From Puia dinghuensis (GTDB lineage Bacteria > Bacteroidota > Bacteroidia > Chitinophagales > Chitinophagaceae), in contig JAMFRX010000596.1 of assembly GCA_026224995.1 (NCBI GenBank), positions 1 through 7,491 of the forward strand: 7,491 nucleotides of DNA. Direction: 5' to 3'. Below the pieces are notes generated by a model that ran no database searches, was not told the DNA's origin, and worked only from the letters and a program-made list of their open reading frames with translations. This document shows, piece by piece, positions 1-6,428 of this stretch. The position numbers and the translations under genes are program-made. Position 1 is the stretch's first letter; each line of letters opens with the position of its first letter.

Positions 1-30
1 TCGGATCTATTTTTCGATCTCTTGTAGACG

Positions 31-468
31 CTAAAGCCTTTTCTTTATCTTGGATTTTACACTGTCGCTGTTCCTGAAGCAATGGATAATGGCTTCAAAT
101 TCTCCTTTAAGGAGTATGTCTTGAACTAAATAATCAACACCCTCAATATAATTGGACTCCAGAAATTCTACTTCATAATCTTCTACCTGATCTCCATATA
201 TGAAAGTCGTCATATCGAAGCTAAACCCGTTTTGGCCAATCACTTTATTTTGCTCGAAAAGATAGGCATTGTAGCATCTTTCGTCAATATTTATGCACCC
301 ATGATTGCTGTTAATAAAAGCAGGAACAGTGTTTGTTCGCGTTGGTAGTGAAGCGATTATAAGTCCATTTCCGGTATTGGCCAAAACAATGAAATACTTG
401 CTCTTTGGAGTATTTCCATTCTTAAACAGAAAGGAGGTAAAATAAATTATTTGACCCGGAAGAAACAA
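31..468 (-). CDS. Putative toxin of a Panacea toxin-antitoxin pair, distant PemK/MazF-like fold
   Basis: This 145-residue protein has no signal peptide or membrane segment and is presumably cytosolic. Its N-terminal part resembles the PemK/MazF barrel: a PG turn at residues 4-5, then hydrophobic strands around 6-15 and 24-29 (KYFIVL), a short loop, and 36-43 (LIIASLPT), matching the family pattern of a G-[DQ]-I start, a [RK]-P/Y-x-x-V strand and a following strand ending in Ser/Thr. The rest (GCINI at 57-61, YLF at 69-71, FSFDMTTFIYGD at 82-93) is not something I can assign, and the catalytic Arg/Thr pair of MazF is not clearly identifiable. MazF-family toxins are sequence-specific RNases; that activity here is inference. 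Translation starts at a TTG one base after the antitoxin stop. It is the only reasonable start, since an in-frame stop lies three codons upstream and the next Met is residue 86; an AGG six bases before it may serve as ribosome site. The gene is AT-rich like its partner. Confidence 0.75.
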   Translation of the reverse strand: MFLPGQIIYFTSFLFKNGNTPKSKYFIVLANTGNGLIIASLPTRTNTVPAFINSNHGCINIDERCYNAYLFEQNKVIGQNGFSFDMTTFIYGDQVEDYEVEFLESNYIEGVDYLVQDILLKGEFEAIIHCFRNSDSVKSKIKKRL

Positions 469-469
469 C

Positions 470-1081
470 TTATCCCTTTAAGCTCTTAATAAATTCAAAG
501 TTCTCCTTCGCATCTTCAAATCTTTCGGCTAAATAGGAAGGTTCAGGAAACAACAACGTAAAATCCACTTCGTAATCCGTACTATTAACCAATTCATTTT
601 CCAGAAGCTCCAAAACCCCATATTGCAAGGCAGATTTTCTCCATAGTGATGTAGTTCCGTGAGTATGCTTCACCAAATACGAGGCAGGTTTATTTTTGAC
701 GAATTCAACAATAATATCCATTAATTTAATATCGTTGGCACTGAATTCATCATCATTAAAAGTCGCACTTGCCCTGAACATTTTATTATCTGCTGGATCT
801 TTCTGAATATAATCCTTTAAAAGGATGGGCGACTCGTCGAATGATAAGTCAATAAAGATGTCTTTAGCAACGGGCCCGAGCTTCCAAAGTTGAAACTCCA
901 GTCCGGTAAAAGGCTGACCAGTCTTTTTGATGGCAGCTTCTTCTAGCAAGAATAAAATTTTAAGAATTTTAGTCTTGGTTAAATCACCCATATGCATGGA
1001 AAAATAGATAATGGTATTGCCAATTTTATCTATTTGTTCCTTTGTGTATCCAGCACTTCGTGATCGCGCCTTCCCCTGCAT
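470..1081 (-). CDS. Panacea-domain (DUF4065/SocA-like) antitoxin
   Basis: This 203-residue soluble protein matches the Panacea/DUF4065 domain, which neutralises many unrelated toxins and includes Caulobacter SocA. Seen directly: LTKTKILKILFLLE (34-47) corresponds to the family helix 'lTklKLqKlLYf'; TGQPFTGLEFQLWKLGPV (54-71) is the signature with the conserved W-K-x-GPV; DIKLMDIIVEFVKNKPASYLVKHTH (117-141) matches the later 'l..vv..y...sa..L...tH' segment and is followed by SLW (145-147). I prefer the ATG at 1081: the longer reading from a GTG at 1105 adds only eight residues and would begin about where the mRNA itself probably starts. The gene is the first of a two-gene unit, its stop being one base from the TTG of the downstream putative toxin. 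Antitoxin-first order and tight coupling fit type II-like toxin-antitoxin operons. Domain assignment is firm; the antitoxin role is inferred from family and context. A Panacea domain can also occur in other small accessory proteins. Confidence 0.85.
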   Translation of the reverse strand: MQGKARSRSAGYTKEQIDKIGNTIIYFSMHMGDLTKTKILKILFLLEEAAIKKTGQPFTGLEFQLWKLGPVAKDIFIDLSFDESPILLKDYIQKDPADNKMFRASATFNDDEFSANDIKLMDIIVEFVKNKPASYLVKHTHGTTSLWRKSALQYGVLELLENELVNSTDYEVDFTLLFPEPSYLAERFEDAKENFEFIKSLKG

Positions 1082-1111
1082 AATCAATACTTTTAATTTA
1101 AACACAATTTA

Positions 1112-1144
1112 CAAATACTAACTCGATTAGTAGGAAAAAACAAA
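1112..1144 (-). promoter_or_regulatory. Candidate Bacteroidota-type promoter for the toxin-antitoxin operon
   Basis: Read on the minus strand, TTTG (1144-1141) lies 20 bases before TAGTATTTG (1120-1112). The Bacteroidota consensus is a -33 TTTG (or TTG) and a -7 TAnnTTTG about 19-21 bases apart; here the -7 box has one extra base between TA and TTTG. Transcription would start around 1105, leaving a leader of about 20-25 bases before the ATG at 1081. A palindrome overlaps the spacer and -7 region. Confidence 0.35.
1116..1132. repeat. Perfect 6-bp inverted repeat, candidate operator
   Basis: The plus strand reads tactaa-ctcga-ttagta: two exactly complementary 6-base arms around a 5-base centre that is itself nearly symmetric (TCGA). 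It lies 35 bases upstream of the antitoxin ATG and inside the candidate promoter. Such sites commonly bind the antitoxin or toxin-antitoxin complex for autorepression; that role is inference. Short AT-rich palindromes can arise by chance. Confidence 0.4.
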
Positions 1145-1177
1145 AAACGCAGAATGGGAATAACTTAACGGTGGGTA

Positions 1178-1288
1178 TCAATGGTGCCGGCGGTGGGCCT
1201 TCAAATACTCGATGCCCTGCGCTGCCGCCAGGATGAGCACCATCGCGATGATGGCCATTGCACCGAAACCTTGAAATGAAAGAGGCAT
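1178..1288 (-). CDS. Putative 36-residue single-span membrane microprotein
   Basis: An ATG at 1288 opens a 36-codon frame ending in TGA (1180-1178). The product begins MPLSFQGFGAMAIIAM, continues with a hydrophobic run of about 16 residues (GAMAIIAMVLILAAAQG, roughly residues 9-25) and ends with a basic, His-rich tail (LKAHRRHH). This is the layout of a single-pass inner-membrane small protein with a positively charged, probably cytoplasmic C-terminus. It lies 47 bases downstream of the gpsA stop on the same strand, and its base composition is that of the GC-rich operon rather than of the AT-rich genes further down. Third codon positions are mostly G or C (GCC ATC ATC GCG, CTC ATC CTG GCG), as in the neighbouring genes, which supports real coding. 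No good ribosome site is visible before the ATG, which is common in Bacteroidota. I do not recognise a family. It could also be a remnant or a chance frame. Confidence 0.55.
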   Translation of the reverse strand: MPLSFQGFGAMAIIAMVLILAAAQGIEYLKAHRRHH

Positions 1289-1335
1289 AAAATCGTTTTT
1301 AATTGATCAGGCGCCTTGTGGCAACCCTTCCTATA

Positions 1336-2376
1336 TTAGACAAGATACGGCTCAATTTGTTTAAATCCAGGCCCCGCTTTAACATTTTCCCACAAAATCC
1401 GGTAGATCATGCCCGCGATCGGCATCTCCGCCTTTACCTCCTTGTTTATCAAATACATGCATTTACTGGCATTGTACCCCTCCGCGACCATGTTCAATTC
1501 CAGCTGGGCCGTCTTGACGGAGTATCCCTTGCCGATCATATTCCCGAAGGTCCGGTTCCGGCTATACAGCGAGTAGCACGTGACCAGCAGGTCGCCCAGG
1601 TATACGGAAGCCGCATAGTTGGCACTTTTCTTATGGTCCACAGGGTCTTCCCGCTCCGTATGCACACCCACCTCGATATGGCGGATCCCGACTTTCTGAA
1701 GAAAGCCGGCCATCTCATCCGCGCAGTTGGCGATCAGCACGCTCAGAAAATTATCGCCATATTCCAACCCATGCGCGATACCCGCGCCCAAAGCGTAGAT
1801 ATTCTTCAGGATGGCGGCATATTGCACCCCATATACATCTCCGTTGATCACTGTATTAAGATATTCCGTCGCAAAATGAGACGCCAGCTCCCGGGTAAAG
1901 GTTTCATCCTGGCCGGAAAAAGTGAGATAAGAGAGCTTTTCGGCTGCTACTTCTTCGGCATGACAGGGACCCATGACGGTGAAATAGTCGCTGGCGGGAA
2001 AATCGAATTCCCTGAACAGGTATTCATTGAGCAGGAGGTTTTGCTCGGGCAGGATGCCTTTGATGGCCGACAGCACCTTTTTTCCCTGCAGGGCCGTCTT
2101 ATCCAGGGCTTCGAGCGTGGCAGCCGTATACGCCGAGGGGACCGCCATGACCAGGCAATCGGCGGCGGCGACCACATCCTGGACCACATCGCTCAGGGTG
2201 AGCAGGGAAGTATCGAAATATACGGAAGGCAGGTATTGGGGATTGTGATGCCTCGTCCGCAGATGCGCGATGCTGTTAGCATTCCTGAACCACCAGTTAA
2301 TGGAATGGCCGTTATCCGTGAGGATCTTGGCCAATGCCGTAGCCCAACTGCCGCTGCCTATGACTCCGAAACGCAT
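1336..2376 (-). CDS. gpsA: NAD(P)+-dependent glycerol-3-phosphate dehydrogenase
   Basis: The cytosolic enzyme reduces dihydroxyacetone phosphate to sn-glycerol-3-phosphate, the backbone for phospholipid synthesis. At 346 residues it has a typical or slightly long length. Seen in the sequence: Rossmann dinucleotide motif GSGSWATALA (7-16), VMAVPS (76-81), the SAIKGI segment with Lys106, the MGPCHAEE motif (135-142, GP-x-x-A-x-E in the family), the catalytic lysine Lys191 in AAILKNIYALGAG, LGDLLVTC (260-267), SRNRTFG (272-278) that binds phosphate and cofactor, and the late EG pair (299-300). Between about 230 and 262 the usual GxAGxGDL segment is replaced by a longer stretch with YAASVYLGDL, a form I associate with Bacteroidota GpsA. 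The ATG at 2376 lies four bases after the adaptor stop, so the gene is very probably co-transcribed with the TolC/adaptor pair although its function is unrelated. Confidence 0.96.
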   Translation of the reverse strand: MRFGVIGSGSWATALAKILTDNGHSINWWFRNANSIAHLRTRHHNPQYLPSVYFDTSLLTLSDVVQDVVAAADCLVMAVPSAYTAATLEALDKTALQGKKVLSAIKGILPEQNLLLNEYLFREFDFPASDYFTVMGPCHAEEVAAEKLSYLTFSGQDETFTRELASHFATEYLNTVINGDVYGVQYAAILKNIYALGAGIAHGLEYGDNFLSVLIANCADEMAGFLQKVGIRHIEVGVHTEREDPVDHKKSANYAASVYLGDLLVTCYSLYSRNRTFGNMIGKGYSVKTAQLELNMVAEGYNASKCMYLINKEVKAEMPIAGMIYRILWENVKAGPGFKQIEPYLV

Positions 2377-2380
2377 GCCC

Positions 2381-3769
2381 TTAGTTTTTCTTTTCCTCGA
2401 ATAGCTTGTCTTTGGCTACCACCTGTACGCGTTGCCCGCCTTTGAGCGTTTTGCTGACGATGCTGTACGGACCGGTGATGACCTGATCGCCCTCCTTTAT
2501 TCCATTGACGACCTCTATATAGTTGATGTCCTGGATGTCCGTCCGCACTTTGACTTTCCGGACAGTATCGCCAGCCTGCAGCAGGAAGACGACTTCGTCG
2601 AGATCATCGGAGCCGGAGGTCTGCACGTGGGTATCGTTCTTGGCATTGTCGGTGGTGGCATCGTCACTATTGGCCAATACCGCGTTGTCCGTATTCTTTT
2701 CCCGAACGGCTACGGCATTAATGGGTACGGCCAGCACGCTGGCATGGGTACGGGTCTGAATATCCGCGCTGGCGCTCATGCCCGGACGGAAGGGAAAGCT
2801 TTTGGGCCGGGCCGGGTCGACGAGGTCTTTGTAGGAAGCCGGCGTAAGGCGGATATGAACCTTGTAGTTAGTCACGTCATTGGTGGACACCGTAGTAGTG
2901 GAGACCCCGGCGGCGTTGGTGACGCTGCTGGCTATCTGTGTGACCACGCCACGAAATTTTCGGTTGCTGTAGGCATCTACGCTGATGAGCGCGGAATCGC
3001 CCAGCTGGACCTTGGGAATATCGTTCTCGCCGACGTCTACGATGGTCTCGATCTTGCTCATATCGGCTACCCGCATCATCTCCGTGCCGGCCATCATGGA
3101 ATTGCCGACCACCCGTTCTCCTTTCTTTATGCTCAGCAGGGACACGACCCCGTCGATGGGGGAGATCACGGTGGTACGGCTCAGGTTCTTCGCGGCGATG
3201 TCCAGGTTGGCCCGGGCGCTGGCTACGCCCGCCACGTTGCCGCGAACGCTCTGCAAGGCGGCCATATAATTGGCCTGTGCCGTCTTATAGGAGCTTTCGG
3301 CCGTCTCGTATTCGCTGAGGGAGACGACCTTCTGATCCAGCAGCTGCTTTTCGCGGTCGAGGGCCCGCTTATCCAGCTCCATGGCGGCTTTCAGGCCGGG
3401 AAGCGTTTCGGCTATATTGGAAACGAGCGCCTGCTGCTGGTTCATCTGGGCAGCGGCCTGGTCGCGCTGGGTGGTATAGATGTCGGCATAGATCTTTGCC
3501 AGCTCCTGTCCCCTGTGTACGCTGTCGCCTTCCTGCGTGACGCTCAGCTCTACTACCTCACCGGAGATGTCCGGACTGATCTTCACCTCTTTTTCCGGAT
3601 ACACCTTGCCGCTGGCCGTGACGACTTCCGTGATATTGCGGCGGATGACCTTCTCCGCAGACACTTTGATGCCGGAGTCGGATCCAAGCACGCCAGCTTT
3701 TTTGAGCAGGACGAGGACAACGATCAATACGATAAGACCTATGATGACACTAAGTAATGGCTTATTCAT
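2381..3769 (-). CDS. Periplasmic adaptor (membrane fusion protein) of MacA/HlyD type
   Basis: This 462-residue protein links an inner-membrane transporter to a TolC-like channel in tripartite efflux or export. A single N-terminal membrane helix (about residues 5-22) anchors it. The lipoyl half-motifs are ISPDISGEVVELSV with GDSVHRGQ (64-88) and VISPIDGVVSLLSI with KKGERVVG (201-222). Between them lies an alpha-helical hairpin (about 97-197) with R139-xxx-L143-xxxxxx-S150, the RxxxLxxxxxxS tip motif known to dock on TolC-family channels. The beta-barrel region follows (about 240-345, FRPGMSA at 327-333) and then the membrane-proximal part with NGIKEGDQVITG (422-433). An Asp/Asn/Thr-rich hydrophilic stretch (about 359-392) interrupts the membrane-proximal part and looks like a flexible loop. 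It starts seven bases after the TolC-like gene. The single membrane helix and hairpin fit a MacA-type partner of an ABC exporter, but an RND partner cannot be excluded, and no pump gene is in the window. Confidence 0.92.
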   Translation of the reverse strand: MNKPLLSVIIGLIVLIVVLVLLKKAGVLGSDSGIKVSAEKVIRRNITEVVTASGKVYPEKEVKISPDISGEVVELSVTQEGDSVHRGQELAKIYADIYTTQRDQAAAQMNQQQALVSNIAETLPGLKAAMELDKRALDREKQLLDQKVVSLSEYETAESSYKTAQANYMAALQSVRGNVAGVASARANLDIAAKNLSRTTVISPIDGVVSLLSIKKGERVVGNSMMAGTEMMRVADMSKIETIVDVGENDIPKVQLGDSALISVDAYSNRKFRGVVTQIASSVTNAAGVSTTTVSTNDVTNYKVHIRLTPASYKDLVDPARPKSFPFRPGMSASADIQTRTHASVLAVPINAVAVREKNTDNAVLANSDDATTDNAKNDTHVQTSGSDDLDEVVFLLQAGDTVRKVKVRTDIQDINYIEVVNGIKEGDQVITGPYSIVSKTLKGGQRVQVVAKDKLFEEKKN

Positions 3770-3776
3770 GGTTAAG

Positions 3777-5216
3777 TTATTCTTTAGTCAGTTTTATCCC
3801 CAGTCCTTTGTAATATTCCAGCACCTTCATTTTAAAAACATAATCGAACTGGGAAGATAATAGATTCACCCGGGCGTTGAAAAAATTATTCTGGTTGGTG
3901 AGCAGGTCGATCGTATTCAGCATGCCGACATTGTATCGCTTTTGCGCATAATCGTAGCTTTTCTCCGTGGCGGCTACGGAGATCTTATTCGCCTCGAATT
4001 TCTGCAGGGCGGTGATGGCTTGCGTATAGGCCTGGTAGATATTGTTCTTCAGGGTCAGGTTGTCCTGGTCGCGCTGCAGCTCCTGGTTGCGGAGGTTTAG
4101 CTTCGACTTTGCATAATTGGTCCGAAGCGTCCCGTTGTTGAGGATAGGTATGCTCAGGTTGAGGCCCAGGGTCTGGCTGAAGTATTGGTGGATCTGCTTG
4201 AAGTAAGGTGTCTTCGCATTGTTGATGCTGGGGATAAGCGTGGTGTCGAAGACGTGGGCATTGGTGCCTTCCACATAGCCGACATTCACGATGCCGGGCG
4301 TGTAGGTGACCTGCTCCGACGGCAGGTTCAGATAGTTGGTCCCCAGCTGGCCCACGACGGAGAGCACGGGATACATTGCGCCCTTGTTTGCCGCCATGCT
4401 CTTGCGGGCCGATTCGATCTGGAGGGCATCCATCTTCTGCAAGGGCTGGTAGGCCAGCGCTAAAGAGTAGACGGACTCCGGCTGGAGGTCGGCGAGCTTT
4501 TCGATGGGGATATCTTCCACGGGCGGAGCATACACTTCGAAGGGAACGCCGGCGTCGAGGTCCATATAGGCCTTCAGTGTCAGCACCATCTGGATGACGT
4601 TGCCCTGGCTGTTGATATAGGTGGCGCTGTCCTGGGCCACCTGGGCTTCCAGCTCCGCGGCGTTGAGCTCCGGCAGGGTACCGGCTTTCACTTGTTTTTG
4701 GGTAATCGCCAGCTGGTTCTGGGAAAGGCGAAGCTGGAGCTGGGAGGCTTCGGTCTGCTCCTTGGCCAGCAGCACCTGCAGGTAGGCATTGGCGACGTTG
4801 AGGGTAATATCGTTTTTTGTCTTCTCGGAGTTCGTGAGCGCCGCCTGCCAGGCATATCGGTTGGCCTGGATGAGATTGTGCAGATAAAAACCGTTGAAAA
4901 CGGTCACATTGCTCTGAAGGGAGAAGTTATTGTATAAGGCCGTGGAAGTGTTGAGGCTATAGGAAGTCGGGTTAAGGGTATTCCCGGAGTTGAGGCCCAC
5001 GCCGGTGCCGAATAGCAGGGTGGGGATCTGGGACCACTGGCTCTGGGCCAGGGTAAGCTTCGACAAACGGGCCTGGACATCTGCCTGTTTGACGGAGATA
5101 TTGTTAGCCACAGCGTAATCCACGCATCGCTTGAGATCCCATTTGTCTTGGGCGTAGCCGTTAAAGAAGATAAATAGGGACAGGGTTAAGAGCAGCAGCA
5201 GTTTTTTGTTACTCAT
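3777..5216 (-). CDS. TolC-family outer-membrane efflux protein
   Basis: This 479-residue protein is predicted to trimerise into the outer-membrane channel of a tripartite export system. It starts with a signal peptide (KK followed by LLLLLTLSLFIFF, ending GYA at 20-22, mature form beginning QDKWDL). Two outer-membrane-efflux-protein repeats follow. The first opens WDLKRCVDYAVANN (26-39) with long helices around 130-210; the second carries a typical late segment YAQKRYNVGMLNTIDLL and ends FKMKVLEYYKGLGI, as family members commonly do. Gln-, Asn- and Leu-rich amphipathic helices and the overall length fit the family. The ATG at 5216 puts the signal peptide at the right place. The gap to the upstream PLP-enzyme gene is 34 bases, and the adaptor gene follows after seven bases, so channel and adaptor are surely a functional pair. 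Confidence 0.93.
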   Translation of the reverse strand: MSNKKLLLLLTLSLFIFFNGYAQDKWDLKRCVDYAVANNISVKQADVQARLSKLTLAQSQWSQIPTLLFGTGVGLNSGNTLNPTSYSLNTSTALYNNFSLQSNVTVFNGFYLHNLIQANRYAWQAALTNSEKTKNDITLNVANAYLQVLLAKEQTEASQLQLRLSQNQLAITQKQVKAGTLPELNAAELEAQVAQDSATYINSQGNVIQMVLTLKAYMDLDAGVPFEVYAPPVEDIPIEKLADLQPESVYSLALAYQPLQKMDALQIESARKSMAANKGAMYPVLSVVGQLGTNYLNLPSEQVTYTPGIVNVGYVEGTNAHVFDTTLIPSINNAKTPYFKQIHQYFSQTLGLNLSIPILNNGTLRTNYAKSKLNLRNQELQRDQDNLTLKNNIYQAYTQAITALQKFEANKISVAATEKSYDYAQKRYNVGMLNTIDLLTNQNNFFNARVNLLSSQFDYVFKMKVLEYYKGLGIKLTKE

Positions 5217-5250
5217 GGGTGCAATTTAAGGCAAATTTCTGCACACCGAT

Positions 5251-6426
5251 TTATTGCAATTTTCCCCAGGTCAGCAGCATGGCCTGTTCCAGGTCGCGGA
5301 TAAGATAATCGGGGTCTTCCAGCCCGGTATAAAGCCTCAGCATCCGGTGCTCCTTCACTGCAGGATCGAACTGTTCCGGCTCCAGGGAGGCGCATTTGGG
5401 CAGGAGCAGTGATTCGTGACCGCCCCAGCTCACAGCCATCATAATGTGTTTGAGGGACTCGCAGAAGCGGACGATCTCTTCGCGCGAGGTCGCATGGACA
5501 TAGAAGCTTAGGAGACCACAGGCGCCTTGCATCTGCTGCCTGGCGAGCGCATATTGGGGGAAAGACTCGTCAAAAGGGAAGAGGATACCCTCGACCCGGC
5601 GATGGGCTTTCAGGAAGGCGGCCACTTTGCGGGTGGTGGCGCCGATGCGCTCAAGCCGGGCGGGCATGGTCCGCAGGCCCCGGATCAGCAGCCAGGCATT
5701 AAAGGGCTGAATGCCGCTGCCGGTATTCAGGAATTCACTTTCGAAGATCTTTTTCATCATAGCTTTCGTTCCGGAGAGCACGCCGCCTACGGTATCGCTA
5801 TGACCGCCGATGTATTTTGTGGCGGTCTGCATAGCGATATCTATGCCCAGGGCAATGGGCTGCTGGTATAGGGGAGTGCAATAGCTGTTGTCGATTATGG
5901 TGACGATGTTCTCGGACCGGGCCAGGTCGGCCACTGCCCGCAGGTCCTGCAGCTTGTAGTCCCAGGAATTGGGTGATTCAAGGTAGATAAGGGCCGTATT
6001 GGGGAGGATAGCCCGCTCGAAATTCTCTATCCGGGTGCCGTCTCTGTAAGTGGTCGTCACGCCGAAACGGGGGAGTACCACGTCGAACATCCGCTGCGCC
6101 CAGGTATAGGGCTTGTCCACGGACACGATGTGATCGCCGGCCTTCACATTGGCCAGTATCCCGCAGAAGATAGCCGAAGCCCCGCTGTTGAAGACCAGGG
6201 ACTCCTCCGCCCCATCCAGGGCAGCCAGCTTTTTGCGTAGGATCTCTACGGTGGGGTTGAGCCCGCGGCTATAGAGATAGCCGCTGTGTTCGTCCTGGAA
6301 CAGGGCTTTGAGCGCATCCACCGTTTCTACCCGGAAATTGCTGGTCTGGATGATAGGAGGAGCCACCGCATTATAATAGTTCTCGCGATCCTCGCCTAAT
6401 TCGTTTATTATATAGGAGATGTCCAT
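5251..6426 (-). CDS. Cys/Met-metabolism PLP-dependent enzyme, cystathionine beta-lyase-like
   Basis: This 391-residue cytosolic enzyme belongs to the gamma-family of fold-type I PLP enzymes (cystathionine gamma-synthase, cystathionine beta- and gamma-lyases, methionine gamma-lyase), and its length is typical. Visible motifs: YSRGLNPT (52-59), whose Tyr and Arg bind the cofactor phosphate of the neighbouring subunit; NSGASAI (80-86); active-site Tyr107 in the KPYTWAQRMFD segment; DNSYCTP with cofactor-binding Asp179; TATKYIGGHSD with the Schiff-base lysine Lys204; and RLYTGLED with substrate-carboxylate Arg364. Where gamma-synthases and gamma-lyases usually have E-[ST]-P-[TS]-NP, this protein has ESPNSWDYKLQDL (150-162), closer to the ESPGS form of MetC-type cystathionine beta-lyases. 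I therefore lean to a lyase that cleaves cystathionine or cysteine, but family members swap specificity easily. The start is two bases after the permease stop, so the two are probably translationally coupled and may act on the same amino acid. Confidence 0.9.
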   Translation of the reverse strand: MDISYIINELGEDRENYYNAVAPPIIQTSNFRVETVDALKALFQDEHSGYLYSRGLNPTVEILRKKLAALDGAEESLVFNSGASAIFCGILANVKAGDHIVSVDKPYTWAQRMFDVVLPRFGVTTTYRDGTRIENFERAILPNTALIYLESPNSWDYKLQDLRAVADLARSENIVTIIDNSYCTPLYQQPIALGIDIAMQTATKYIGGHSDTVGGVLSGTKAMMKKIFESEFLNTGSGIQPFNAWLLIRGLRTMPARLERIGATTRKVAAFLKAHRRVEGILFPFDESFPQYALARQQMQGACGLLSFYVHATSREEIVRFCESLKHIMMAVSWGGHESLLLPKCASLEPEQFDPAVKEHRMLRLYTGLEDPDYLIRDLEQAMLLTWGKLQ

Positions 6427-6428
6427 GT

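Noticed and set aside
3..20. GATC...GATC pair just after the putative toxin gene as a terminator stem
   Set aside because: Only four to five base pairs are possible with an AT-rich loop and no T tract, and the region is cut by the window edge.
1135..1150. T-rich run on the minus strand (GCG followed by two T6 tracts) as an intrinsic terminator of the upstream operon
   Set aside because: I could not find a GC-rich stem immediately before the T tract, so terminator function is unsupported. The first T run also supplies the candidate -33 element.
1309..1316. 8-bp palindrome aggcgcct between gpsA and the microprotein
   Set aside because: It has no loop and no flanking complementarity, so it cannot form a useful hairpin; an isolated 8-bp palindrome is expected by chance.
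1303..2445. Open frame of 380 codons on the plus strand opposite gpsA
   Set aside because: The frame is antisense to a well-supported gpsA with all catalytic motifs; it is an artefact of codon bias.
2432..3757. Long open frame (441 codons) on the plus strand opposite the adaptor gene
   Set aside because: It is a mirror of a clearly coding minus-strand gene in GC-rich DNA. The translation has no recognisable domain, and all neighbours are on the other strand.
5217..5250. Separate promoter in the 34-base gap before the TolC-like gene
   Set aside because: Only a partial -7-like match (GAAATTTG) is visible and no -33 partner at the right distance stands out. An internal promoter is possible but not supported.
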